Positions 41,625 through 51,175 of a DNA stretch of 64,000 nt are shown piece by piece (position 1 is the first letter of the stretch; each line of letters starts with the position of its first letter). This stretch comes from Tridacna crocea. Lineage: Eukaryota; Mollusca; Bivalvia; Cardiida; Cardiidae. The notes under the pieces were generated by a model, which saw only the letters and a program-made list of their open reading frames with translations, searched no databases and was not told where the DNA came from. A program made the position numbers and the translations under genes. The stretch is taken from the NCBI GenBank assembly GCA_943736015.1, contig OX031071.1, positions 498,501 to 562,500 of the forward strand, written 5' to 3'.

Positions 41625-41785
41625 CAAAAAGGCCACAATCATGCAACCTGTTTATGCAACATACAGTGCCTCTACAGATGTTTGTATCAATAAGGATCTT
41701 TATCGGCGTGGGATATCATTTCAAGGAAATTGCTTGTTTAATCTTAATTCTACACTGTCTGAATTTTTTGTGTATCAGTTTTGAT

Positions 41786-42120
41786 TAACCCTTTACCAAA
41801 CAATCCCTTGTTTTTATGACCAAGAGGAAGAAGCCTTCTGAAAACATTGCTGGAAAAGGAGACAAAGCTGCCTACCACACTATTCCTTTACCAGCAATGG
41901 TTTTTAACCCTCTATCACACAATTGTGACTTTTAATGACCCTGAAAGAGAAGACTTCAGAAAACATTGAGAGAAAAGGAGACCAGCAACTGTTAACCAGC
42001 ATTTTCTCCTTTTCCCTTGATGTTTTCTACTCTTCTAAAGTTAAGTTTCAGTTGTGAGTCACTTCTATTTTGCTCTCAATTTGGACAAGTCTAAAATTTT
42101 CTCGTGTGGTAAAGAGTTAA
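41786..42120 (-). mobile_element. Two overlapping family A remnants
   Basis: A half copy at 41786-41905 (TTAACCCTTTACCAAACAAT) is followed by a fuller one from 41907 (TTAACCCTCTATCACACAAT). The second ends GTGTGGTAAAGAGTTAA at 42120. Confidence 0.8.
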
Positions 42121-42651
42121 ACTGCCAGTCTGGACATTCTTACCTTGAAAATATGCATCCAGATTTGTTGTTTGTAAAAGATGTAAACTCTACTGTTTTC
42201 TTTCCCATGTCAGGTTCCATGATGTTTATCACAGGGAGAATATGATGGACTTTAGACATTTTGAGAAGATAGCACGCGGTGAGGGAGAATATGATAGACT
42301 TGAGATATTTTGAGAAGATAAAAGACCCGTATTTAAAGAGCAAAATTGACTTACAGAGAATGAGATATATACAGTCTTTGAAAGTTTGAGTGATAGATTT
42401 AACCTAGAGAAGATTACAGACTGGAGATGGTTTCTATATCAATTTACTTTAGATGGTTTAAATGTCAACAGGCTTCAGCTGGTGTAGAAGATTACAAACT
42501 TCAAGTTCAGATAGTTTGGAAACACTAGACACCAGTCCTGTCAGATGGATGAGGTGACAAACTACAGATTGTTTAGGAAATGACAACAGACTTCAGATAG
42601 TTGAGATGATGTAGAAAGTTGCAGAGATTTACATAACCATTCACAGGTAAG
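42121..42651. other. No gene; weak internal repetition
   Basis: GAGAATATGATGGACTTTAG (42236) and GAGAATATGATAGACTTGAG (42284) mark a short degenerate repetition of a GA-rich unit that fades out by about 42600. Nothing coding was recognised. Confidence 0.45.
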
Positions 42652-42827
42652 TTAACCCTTTACCAAACATACCTGGCTTTTACAACCCTGAAATAGAAGC
42701 CTTTTTGAAAATATTGAGGGAAAAGGAGAAATTGCTGGTTACCAGTATTTTCCCCTTTGCCTATAATGTTCACAAAAGCTTTTTTTCTCAAGGTTGTTCT
42801 GACTTAAGATTGTGTGGTAAAGGGTTA
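42652..42827. mobile_element. Symmetric family A variant, 176 bp
   Basis: TTAACCCTTTACCAAACATA starts at 42652 and GTGTGGTAAAGGGTTAA ends at 42827. Both halves look like the CAATCC arm (CTTTTACAACCCTGAAATAG on the left, CTCAAGGTTGTTCTGACTTA on the right), so almost the whole element is one hairpin. Confidence 0.85.
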
Positions 42828-42925
42828 ACTCTTTACTACACAATCCCAACTTTTAACAACCTTGAAAAAGAAGCCTTTTGAAAACATTGTAGGAAAAGGA
42901 GAAAATGCTGGTAACCAGTTGATAA
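42824..42925 (-). mobile_element. Half family A MITE sharing TTAA
   Basis: TTAACTCTTTACTACACAAT starts at the TTAA that ends the previous element. It stops after GAAAATGCTGGTAACCAG, exactly at the hairpin tip. Confidence 0.8.
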
Positions 42926-43039
42926 TTTGTAAGGGTGATGACAGATTTTGAAATTACCTTCACATGTGACCTTTTCAAAATTGCTTGGCAAAATAATGAT
43001 TTTGTTGCCAAAGTTTCAATACCTCAAAAAAAATTATTG

Positions 43040-43095
43040 TCTATGGTCCTCTCTAAAATTCAGGTGAGCAATCCAGGGACATCTTGTTTTTGTGA
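43040..43095 (+). mobile_element. Right-end fragment of a tandem-core element
   Basis: TTCAGGTGAGCAATCCAGGG then ACATCTTGTTTTTG is the same right end as at 25350 and 47115. Confidence 0.6.
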
Positions 43096-43121
43096 CTTAC
43101 AGCCAAAGCAATACAGTTCTT

Positions 43122-43352
43122 TAACCCATTTCCAGTCCACACAATTAATACTTTTGACGAATCTGAGAAAGAAGCCTATAGAAAACATAGTGGTAAAAGG
43201 AAAAAATGCTGTTAACCAGCATTTTCTCCTTTTCTCACAATGTTTTCTACTACTAGTATTCACAAAACAAATTTCAAATTTTCAGTCCCTTTTGTCGTCT
43301 GCAAATGCTTTCAATTTAGACAAGCCTAAAATAATGGTTTGTAATGAGTTAG
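43122..43352 (-). mobile_element. Family A MITE copy
   Basis: TTAACCCATTTCCAGTCCAC opens it, the core is AACATAGTGGTAAAAGG / CCTTTTCTCACAATG, and it ends TTTGTAATGAGTTAG. Confidence 0.8.
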
Positions 43353-43369
43353 TGGCAAAATTTCTTAAC

Positions 43370-43440
43370 TAGAACAAAACTTAACTAGAGCAGAACTTAA
43401 CTGGAGCAAAACTTAACTAGAACAGAACTTAAGCTAGTGC
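43370..43440 (+). repeat. AACTTAACTAGAGCAG short tandem array
   Basis: Four copies of a roughly 20-bp unit AACTTAACT(A/G)GAGCA(A/G)A. Confidence 0.85.
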
Positions 43441-43446
43441 ATTCAT

Positions 43447-43665
43447 TTAACCCTTTCCCAAACGACAAATATTAGACTCTTCCAAGTTTGCAGACGATAA
43501 TTTCAAATATGATAAATATGGCAGAAAGTTCTCCAGATGGGTAGAAAACACTGTGGGAAAAGGAGAAGTTGCTCATAACTAGCAATTTCTCCTTTTCCCA
43601 CAGTGTTTTCAAAAGACTTGTACGTCAGACACGTAAAAACAAGGGCTTGTTTGGGAAAGGGTTAA
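43447..43665 (+). mobile_element. Family A MITE, CCCAAAC subtype
   Basis: TTAACCCTTTCCCAAACGAC starts at 43447 and GTTTGGGAAAGGGTTAA ends at 43665. The core tip is GAAGTTGCTCATAACTAGC. It is the intact reference for the interrupted copy at 18202. Confidence 0.92.
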
Positions 43666-43739
43666 GAAAACAAATAAATATAAATAACGTTTTTTGATTT
43701 ATAAACCCAACCTACTTAGAACAGGGGGACATACTGGTT

Positions 43740-43835
43740 TCACCATGTCCATCCATCCACCCACTTATCCATCCATCCATCCACCCATCCATCCATCAAT
43801 CCACCCATCCATCCACCCACCCATCTATCCATTTG
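43740..43835 (+). repeat. CCAT/CCAC microsatellite
   Basis: Repeated ATCCATCCACCC-type units. Confidence 0.9.
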
Positions 43836-43966
43836 ACGTAGGATCCTGAAACTTTGTACAAGTGTTTACTATCCGCCAAGAAGATGAATGATTGATTTAT
43901 GGTCACATGGGTCAGGGTTAGGGTTAAAGATCAAATGTCAAGGTCACAGGTGAACTTGGAAATCAC

Positions 43967-44162
43967 TTAACCCATTACCAAATGGCAAAATTTTAGGTTT
44001 GTCCAAATCGAAAGCATTTGCAGACGAAAAAATAAAAGTGACTGAAAAGTTGAATTTGTCTTGTGAAGGGTAGAAAACATTGTGGCAAACGTTCCCACAA
44101 TGTTTTCTAAAGGCTTCTTTCTCAGGGTTGTCAAAAGAAAGGATTGTGTGGTAATGGGTTAA
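43967..44162 (+). mobile_element. Family A MITE with shortened core
   Basis: TTAACCCATTACCAAATGGC starts at 43967 and GTGTGGTAATGGGTTAA ends at 44162. The hairpin tip is cut to AACATTGTGGCAAACGTTCC. Confidence 0.9.
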
Positions 44163-44413
44163 GTGCTCTAAATCAAAAGCTGTTTGACGTAAGACCGTGA
44201 AACTTGATACAAGTGTTGTTAATAGCCCATGGAGGTACCCTATTGTATTTTTTTGGTCAAAGGTGAAGGTCACGGGTGAAGTTCTTTCTCTGACCATTAT
44301 TTCCGTTCCGTGATCGTTCTGCTCCAGTGACTAGTTGCTGGTGGTGCGTTTATGTCCGCTTTGTGACAGTTCTAGTTCAACAATGCACAGTGTTTATTGC
44401 AAAATTTTACAAT

Positions 44414-44662
44414 TTAAGCCTTTACCCCATAAGGCATTTCTATGGTATCTCTAATTGACCCTAACTTACAGCAAGGATGAAGCCGTTTCTTATGGGTTTA
44501 GGGTTAGGGTTACCCTTGCCTGACACCTTTTGATAGTGTAGAAAACATTGCAGCAAAAGGTGAAATTGCTCCTGGTGAGCAATTTCACCTTTTGCCACAA
44601 TGTTTTCCAAAGGGTCCTACAAGCAATGCGTAGAAATGAGTATCTATGGAGTAAAGGGTTAA
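44414..44662 (-). mobile_element. Family B MITE copy with telomere-like insert
   Basis: TTAAGCCTTTACCCCATAAG starts at 44414 and TGGAGTAAAGGGTTAA ends at 44662. Near 44490, GGGTTTAGGGTTAGGGTTAC replaces the usual ATGTGTATGACACC text. Confidence 0.9.
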
Positions 44663-44732
44663 GTAGCACATTCGGGGTATTCCCCACTCCTCAAGAGTCA
44701 TCCGTAATCATTTGTTGAATCACCATGGGGTA

Positions 44733-44797
44733 AAAAGCCCTTTGAAAACTTTGTGGAAAAAGGAGAAAATGCTTTTAAGCTGCATTTTCTCCTTTTT
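44733..44797. mobile_element. Family A MITE half cut by the satellite element
   Basis: AAAACTTTGTGGAAAAAGGA / TGCATTTTCTCCTTTT breaks at 44797 where the next element begins. I did not find the missing half at the other side. Confidence 0.6.
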
Positions 44798-45487
44798 ATA
44801 CGCCCGTCGAAGACGGGACGTATTATGGGATCACCCGTGGCGGGCGGGCGGGCGTCCGGGCGGTGTCCAGTTCTTTGTCCGGAGCATATCTCCAAAACTA
44901 TACAAGCTAGGGTTATGAAATTTCATGGGTGGATAGATCTCATCGAGGCGGAGTGCAGTGCACAGGAATCATAACTCTTGCTCGCTTAATTTTTGAGTTA
45001 TTGCCCTTTGTTGTTTTTCATACTTAAATTTTGTCCGGAGCATATCTCCAAAACTATACTAGCTAGGGTTATGAAATTTCATGGGTGGATAGATCTCATC
45101 GAGGGGGAGTGCAGTGCACAAGAATCATAACTCTTGCTTGCTTAATTTTTGAGTTATTGCCCTTTGTTGTTTTTCATACTTGAATTTTGTCCGGAGCATA
45201 TCTCCAAAACTATACTACCTAGGGTTATGAAATGTCATGGGTGGATAGATCTTATTGAGGGGGAGTGCAGTGCACAGGAATCATAACTCTTGCTTGCTTA
45301 ATTTTTGAGTTATTGCCCTTTGTTGTTTTTCATACTTGAATTTTGTCCGGAGCATATCTCCAAAACTATACTAGCTACGGTTATGAAATTTTATGGGTGG
45401 ATAGATCTCATCGAAGGAGAGTGCAGTACACAAGAATCATAACTCTTGCTTGCTTAATTTTTGAGTTATTGCCCTTTGTTTTTTTTT

Positions 45488-45695
45488 TGTTACGGGAGAC
45501 CACTCCTTCCTGCATGGCATATACTCCCGATTTAAATACAATACCTGGCTACTGCGTCAGGGAGATATCTCTTTGGCTCAGTGGTTAGGGTATTGGCTTT
45601 GCGTCCGGGAGTTCGGAGTTCGAATCCCGCTCCGATCCTTATTTCTGCCATGCATTTATTCATTTGTTTCTTTGTTACGGACTTCGTTCGTAAGA
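45488..45695 (+). repeat. TRIM 5' LTR
   Basis: It starts TGTTACGGGAGACCACTCC and ends GTTACGGACTTCGTTCGTAA then GA. A possible TATA-like TTTAAATA lies at 45529-45536. The tRNA-like block covers 45569-45645. Confidence 0.93.
45569..45645 (+). promoter_or_regulatory. tRNA-like block with Pol III A and B boxes in the LTR
   Basis: A box TGGCTCAGTGG fits TRGYNNARNGG. B box AGTTCGAATCC fits (G)GTTCGANTCC at 10 of 11 positions. They are 44 nt apart, the spacing of a real tRNA. The acceptor stem does not pair well, so a functional tRNA is unlikely; an internal Pol III promoter is the more natural reading. The same block is at 45893-45969 in the 3' LTR. Confidence 0.8.
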
Positions 45696-45713
45696 TGGGG
45701 GCTCGTCCGGGAT
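45696..45713 (+). other. TRIM primer binding site (tRNA-Pro)
   Basis: TGGGGGCTCGTCCGGGAT directly follows the 5' LTR. This is the complement of the 3' end of tRNA-Pro including CCA, as used by many retroelements. Confidence 0.92.
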
Positions 45714-45800
45714 TGGCCATTGAGCCATTAATCCCATTTGTTGTCCAAAATCGGACTTCCTGCCTAATAAGGCTTTGAGTCATCAATAAATGATGACTTT

Positions 45801-45811
45801 AAGAGGGGGTG
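45801..45811 (+). other. TRIM polypurine tract
   Basis: AAGAGGGGGTG lies immediately before the 3' LTR. Confidence 0.75.
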
Positions 45812-46019
45812 TGTTACGGGAGACCACTCCTTCCTGCATGGCATATACTCCCGATTTAAATACAATACCTGGCTACTGCGTCAGGGAGATATCTCTTTGG
45901 CTCAGTGGTTAGGGTATTGGCTTTGCGTCCGGGAGTTCGGAGTTCGAATCCCGCTCCGATCCTTATTTCTGCCATGCATTTATTCATTTGTTTCTTTGTT
46001 ACGGACTTCGTTCGTAAGA
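45812..46019 (+). repeat. TRIM 3' LTR
   Basis: Identical to the 5' LTR over 208 bp by eye, with its own A and B boxes. Confidence 0.93.
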
Positions 46020-47069
46020 TTTTTCATACTTGAATTTTGTCCAGAGCATATCTTCAGAACTATAGTAGCTAGGGTTATGAAATTTCATGGGTGGATAGAT
46101 CTTACTGAGGGGGAGTGCAGTGCACAAGAATCATAACTCTTGCTCGCTTAATTTTTGAGTTATTGCCCTTTGTCATTTTTTATACTTGAATTTTGTCTGG
46201 TGAATATCTCCAAAACTATACTAGCTAGGGTTATGAAATTTCATGGGTGGATAGATCTCACCGAGGCAGAGTGCAGTGCAAAGGAATCATAACTCTTGCT
46301 TGCTTAATTTTTGAGTTATTGCCCTTTGTTGTTTTTTATACTTGATTTTTGTCCGAAGCATATCTCCAAAATTATACTACCTAGGGTTATGAAATTTCAT
46401 GGGTGGATAGATCTCATCGATGGGGAGTGCAGTGCACACAAATCACAACTCTTGCTTGCTTAATTTTTGAGTTATTGCCCTTTGTTGTTTTTAATACTTG
46501 AATTTTGTCCGGAGCATATCTTCAGAACTATAGTAGCTAGGGTTATGAAATTTCATGGGTGGATAGATCTCACTGAGGGCGAGTGCAGTGCACAAGAATC
46601 ATAACTCTTGCTTTCTTAATTTTTCAGTTATTGCCCTTTGTCATTTTTTATACTTGAATTTTGTCCAGTGAATATCTCCAAAACTATACTAGCTAGGGTT
46701 ATGAAATTTCATGGGCGGATAGATCTCATCAAGGGGGAGTGCAGTGCATAGGAATCATAACTCTTGCTTGCTTAACTTTTGAGTTATTGCCCTTTGTTGT
46801 TTTTCATACTTGAATTTTGTCCGGAGCATATCTCTAAAACTATACTAGCTAGAGTTATGAAATTTCATGGGTGGATAGATCTCATCACGGGGGAGTGCAG
46901 TGCACAGAAATCACAACTCTTGCTTGCTTAATTTTTGAGTTATTGCCCTTTGTTTTTTTTTCTTACTTGAATTTTGTCTGGTGCATGCCCCAGCTTTACA
47001 ACTTGGGGTAAGACGGGCGTATCTTGCGACAATTTGCCGCTCTTGTTTATTATGTGTTTTTTGTAAATT

Positions 47070-47179
47070 TTTTTGTTTATGCTTTATTTGTATGTCTATG
47101 GTCATCTCAAAAATTCAGGTGAGCAATCCAGGGCCATCTTGGCCTTCAGGTTTTTTGTTTATGCTTTATTTGTATGTCT
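47070..47179 (+). repeat. 28-bp direct repeat around an element end
   Basis: TTTTTGTTTATGCTTTATTT followed by GTATGTCT occurs at 47070-47097 and 47152-47179. Between them lie 54 bp ending in the tandem-core right-end motif CAGGTGAGCAATCCAGGGCC. Confidence 0.75.
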
Positions 47180-47229
47180 GTAATTTGTATTGTATGGCTT
47201 GTAACAAGCAAGAAAGGGCATTTGGACAT

Positions 47230-47400
47230 CCACATTAGGTGTCGTCTAAGATAAGCCTGTACAGTCCATATAGGCTAATCTGACACCGCACTTTTTTGCC
47301 TACATTAGATTTTGTTTTTACGAGATATTTGGAAAAAAGAAAGACCAAAATGTTGTTTAGATTAACCTGCGCAGACTACACAGGCTTATCCAAGATGATA
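47230..47400 (+). repeat. Dispersed CTGCACAGGCTTATC-type hairpins
   Basis: GATAAGCCTGTACAGTCCAT...AGGCTAATCTGACAC and AACCTGCGCAGACTACACAG...TTATCC are two related weak hairpins. A similar one lies at 6164-6208 (CGACCCAAATCAGCC / GGCTGACTTGGGTCG). Confidence 0.55.
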
Positions 47401-47457
47401 CTTTACACAAATGTCAAAATGCCAGTTTTCATGTGTTGTAGGCTGTATAATAAAGAG

Positions 47458-49295
47458 TTAACCCTGTACAAACAATCCTAGGTTTTAACGACACTTTAGA
47501 AAAAAACTTTTGAAAGCAATGATTTGTTACCTTTCAGAGACAAATTCAATCAGTTTTGACATCTTACTTTGTCATCTGCAAATGTTTTTAATTTAGAATG
47601 GTTAAATATTTTGTTGTGTATTGACGAGTTATATATTTTATCATTTCAGACAGATGTTAAAAGACAAAGACAAATGGAATGTGTACAGATATTGCTACCA
47701 GTGTGGAGTGTGGATAAAAAACATTTAGGACATTTGTGGACTCTAGATGGAAACTTAGGACATTTTGGACACTTGATATCTATATAGACAACAGATTTGC
47801 ATATTTGAACACTTTTATGGCCATGTGACCCGCTGTTGTGTTTCAAGGTTGACTTTGTAAGTATATGTGTGTATCAGACGGGGTAGATCAAAGATCAGAC
47901 TGAATGGTCTGTTCAGCTTGGTCTGAATCTATGTTGTCTGTGAAAGCATTTAACCCTTTACCCAACAATATCTTGTTTTAACCCTTTACCACATAACCTT
48001 GACTTTTAACTCCTTACCAAACAACAAAATTTTAGATTGGTCCAGATTGAAAGCACTTGCAGACGACAAAATAAATGTAACTCAAAATTTGAAATTTGTT
48101 TCCAGCAGGATAGAAAACATTGTGGGAAAAGGAGAAAATGCTGGTTACCAGCATTTTCTCCTTTTCCTGCAATGTTTTCAAAAGGCTTCTATCTCAGGGT
48201 CGTAAAACCCAGGGATTGTTTGGTAAAAGGTTATAGACCCTGAAAGAGAAAGCTGTAAGAAACATTGTGAGCAAAAATTGCTGGTAACAAGCATTTTCGC
48301 CTTTTCCCCACAATGTTTCCTATCCTACCAGGGGCAGAAATCTTTATTTTAGCAACAGTAAATTTGTTGTCTGCAAATCTTTTCATAGTGGGTCAGTCCA
48401 AATTTTGTGTTTGGTCAAGAACCCTTTCTAAAACAAGCCCTTGTTTTTACTTGTCTGCAGTTCAAGTCTTTTGAAAACACTGTGGGAAAAGGAGAAATTG
48501 CTAGTAACTGGCAACTTCTCCTTTTCTACCCATTTGGAGAACATTCTGCCATTCTTATCAAATTTGAAATTGTCGTCTGCAAACTCTTAAGTTAAGGCCA
48601 AAGAAGAAGAAAGCTTTGGCAAATGAAAAAATTCTGGTAACCATCAAAATTTTATTTTTACTATTTCTAAACCAATATCTTGATTTTGGATGATATGAAA
48701 CAGTCCTTTGAAATACTGTGGGCAAAGGAGGAAATGCTGGTAACCATCATTTTCTACTTTTCCCTCAATTTTACAACGCTTTCATTTACAGTTTCCATTA
48801 TTTCAGCTGCATTTGATTTGTCATCTGCAAACGATTTCATTTCAGACAACGTTTTCAGGCTGCATTTACATTTGTTGTCATTTAGCTGCAAGTCCCTCAA
48901 CACATGGCCTCCTGGTCAAATTTGTAATGGCAGTAATTGTCAGAATAAAGAATGATCTAGATCATGTGAAAACACTGTAACAAAAGGAGAGGTTGGTCAT
49001 TGCAGTCACTTTATCCCTTTGTCACAATGTTTTCAAGTAGTTTGTTGAATGACAAAAAAGTTTCTACAGGGAGTAGAGTGTTTAACTTTTTCCCAAACAA
49101 GATATTTCAGACTCTTCCAAACCAAGAACATCCAAATAACAATTTCAGAATTACTACAGATTAGCTTCAGATCTTTAACAGGGTCGAAAAAACATTGTGG
49201 GAAAAGGAGAAATTTTCTCCTTTCCCACAATGTTTCCAAAAGCCTTCTTTCTCAGGACTGTGAAAATCAGGGATTGTTTGGTAAAAGGTTAATAT
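47458..49295. mobile_element. Cluster of family A MITE copies, mostly decayed
   Basis: Recognisable copies are 47458-47632 (eroded), 48009-48232 (near complete, TTAACTCCTTACCAAACAAC to GTTTGGTAAAAGGTTA), 48233-48420, 48421-48596, about 48680-48860, about 48960-49035, and 49089-49292 (short core, ends GTTTGGTAAAAGGTTAA). An AGATCAGACTG hairpin is at 47886-47935. No gene is supported in this stretch. Confidence 0.75.
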
Positions 49296-49786
49296 TATGT
49301 AAATAAGGGAATAGAAAATTGAATAGGAAATAAAAAATTTTGTAATAAAGGAAAAAAAAAGACATGAAGAATTTACAAAATGTCTGAAAGTCTAAGAACT
49401 GACTTACACAGTTATTTTAAATGTTTTTGAAAAAAATGGATTCCTCAATCTTCACAGTAAACATGTTTTAAAGTAAAAAATGTAATGCCTGCCAGTCAAA
49501 ATTAATTTCCTAGAAAATGGAGCAAAAAGACAAAAGATAAGGTTTATTAAATAATAGCTTAGAACACATTTATTCCTTATCAGGTTTATCTTTGATTACA
49601 CTGTTTGTATGCTGCTGGTGTTTTGACTCCTTCACCAGTTTCTATTCCCTTATCAGAGCTATTAGTATATTGTGGAATGTTTGTGTACATGATTATATAT
49701 CAGTAACCCATTATGAAACATTTATAAATAAGCCCAGCTCTGGTAAAGGGAGGGTTAATATATCTCTATGATAAGCAAGTCTTCAA
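49296..49786. other. No supported feature
   Basis: AT-rich sequence with poly-A stretches and no repeat family I recognise. Confidence 0.5.
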
Positions 49787-50013
49787 TTAACCCTTTGCTA
49801 CACAATTATTACTGTAACACCCAGTGGAAGAAGCCTTTTGAAAACATTGTGGGAAAAGGAGAAAATGCTGGTAACCAGCATTTTCTCCTTTTCCCACAAA
49901 GTTTTCTACCCTCTGAAAGCAAAATTTAACCATTTGGGTCACTTTGAAATTGTCCTTTGCAAATGCTTTCAATTCAGATAGATCTGAAATTTTGCTGTGT
50001 GGTAATGGGTTAA
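49787..50013 (-). mobile_element. Family A MITE copy
   Basis: TTAACCCTTTGCTACACAAT starts at 49787 and GTGTGGTAATGGGTTAA ends at 50013. The core hairpin is complete. Confidence 0.92.
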
Positions 50014-50225
50014 CTCTTTACAACTCAATTCAGACTTTTAACTACTCTAAGAAAGAAACCTTTCGAAAACATAAAGGGAAAAGGAGAGAATGCTGATAAG
50101 CATCATTTTCTCCTTTTAGCACAATGTTTTCCCAAAACAAATTTCAATTTTTAAGTCACCTTTGTCGTTTGCAAATGCTTTCAATTTGGACCAGTGGATA
50201 ATTTTGTCATTTGGTAAAGAGTTAA
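50010..50225 (-). mobile_element. Family A MITE sharing TTAA with its neighbour
   Basis: TTAACTCTTTACAACTCAAT starts at the shared TTAA and ATTTGGTAAAGAGTTAA ends at 50225. Confidence 0.88.
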
Positions 50226-50454
50226 ATATGGATCCATAAATGGAAAAGAGACAGACTTAGATCAGTAGGTAGAATGTTCCCTATACATGCAGAAAATGTA
50301 CATGTAGCAAAAAGGTTTTGATGCATGTCAGCCTGGGTAGACTTTAGCTTGATATAAGTGGATAGTTTTTGCAAATGATTAACTCTTTATAACACAATCC
50401 CAACTTTAACAATCCTGAAAAAGAGGCCTATTCAAAACATTGTTGAAAAAGGAG

Positions 50455-50951
50455 TGTTACGAGTCAGGCGTAACTAGAAAGAAGAAGCCAGCAACAAACG
50501 ATAACAATTAACAGAATTTATTAACAAAAATATCAAATAAACAGTGACAATATTACAATAGTACAAAACAATACCTTAGACGTTAAATTCAGAAGACAAA
50601 CTATTACAGTCTTACTTCCAATCTGATCCTGATCCAAACTGAATGTAATCCAGGCACTATTAATGACACAAACACAAGATAATCCCCACTGTAGTCTGGC
50701 AATCATGTATTAACTAGTGAACACTGAGATGTAAAAAGCCTTTCCTTTTATAATAACAGAGAAACTTCCAGAAAATTCATGTTAAAATCAGTTGCATAAC
50801 TTCTAGTAAACAGATTGTATAAAGGCCTGGAAACTTCCAGCACAATATTCCACAAGAGAGAATCCAGTTCTAAAAATAGCAACAGGGGAAAACCATTCAA
50901 AATAGATACACACATGAACAAAGCTAGGAATAACTGGGTATGTACATAACA
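50455..50951 (-). repeat. Gmr1-type element 3' LTR
   Basis: On the plus strand it runs TGTTACGAGTCAGGCGTAAC to GGGTATGTACATAACA. It matches 56034-56530 at every position I compared. Confidence 0.93.
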
Positions 50952-50978
50952 CTTCCCCCCTTGAAAAGAAAAAGAAAG
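50952..50978 (-). other. Gmr1-type element polypurine tract
   Basis: On the minus strand, a purine-rich AAGGGGGGAAG abuts the 3' LTR. Confidence 0.8.
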
Positions 50979-51175
50979 GTTTATGAAATAAATCTTTCTT
51001 TTTTGCAATATTATTTATATACATGTATGTGACACTTTATCTGAAGTATACATAGGAAATGACAAACTCAAATATTAATTATTTCAGACTAATGAAAATA
51101 ATCAAGGTAATGAAATTACAATTTAAAAGAAAAAACAGTTTAAACTTGATTTACGGAAAAACGACTATTGAAATT

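Larger units (their letters stand above)
45488..46019 (+). mobile_element. TRIM: miniature LTR retrotransposon with tRNA-like LTRs
   Basis: Two 208-bp direct repeats that I read as identical (45488-45695 and 45812-46019) flank only 116 bp of interior. The interior starts with an 18-nt primer binding site matching the 3' end of tRNA-Pro and ends with a purine-rich tract AAGAGGGGGTG. It has no coding capacity. It lies inside a 156-bp satellite unit with a T-only target duplication (TTTTT). Removing it restores the satellite period. Terminal repeats begin TGTTACG and end CGTAAGA, close to inverted ends. Confidence 0.92.
44798..47055 (+). mobile_element. Tandem-core mobile element with 156-bp satellite
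   Basis: The left edge is ATACGCCCGTCGAAGACGGG and the right edge AAGACGGGCGTATCTTGCG...GCTCTTGTTT, so ATACGCCCGTC is inverted at the ends. The core holds ten units of 155-157 bp beginning GGAGCATATCTCCAAAACTA. Unit starts are at 44880, 45037, 45193, 45349, 46043, 46199, 46355, 46512, 46668 and 46823, with a partial one at 46980. The 694-bp gap after 45349 becomes 157 bp once the TRIM and its target copy are removed. It resembles bivalve pearl-type non-autonomous elements. Confidence 0.8.

Noticed and set aside
43735..43840. CRISPR-like regular repeats
   Set aside because: Simple CCAT microsatellite in a eukaryotic genome. The other tandem arrays also lack unique spacers.
45581..45778. Functional tRNA gene in the TRIM LTR
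   Set aside because: A and B boxes are good but the acceptor and anticodon stems do not pair properly, and there is no clear terminator in tRNA position. I call it tRNA-like only.
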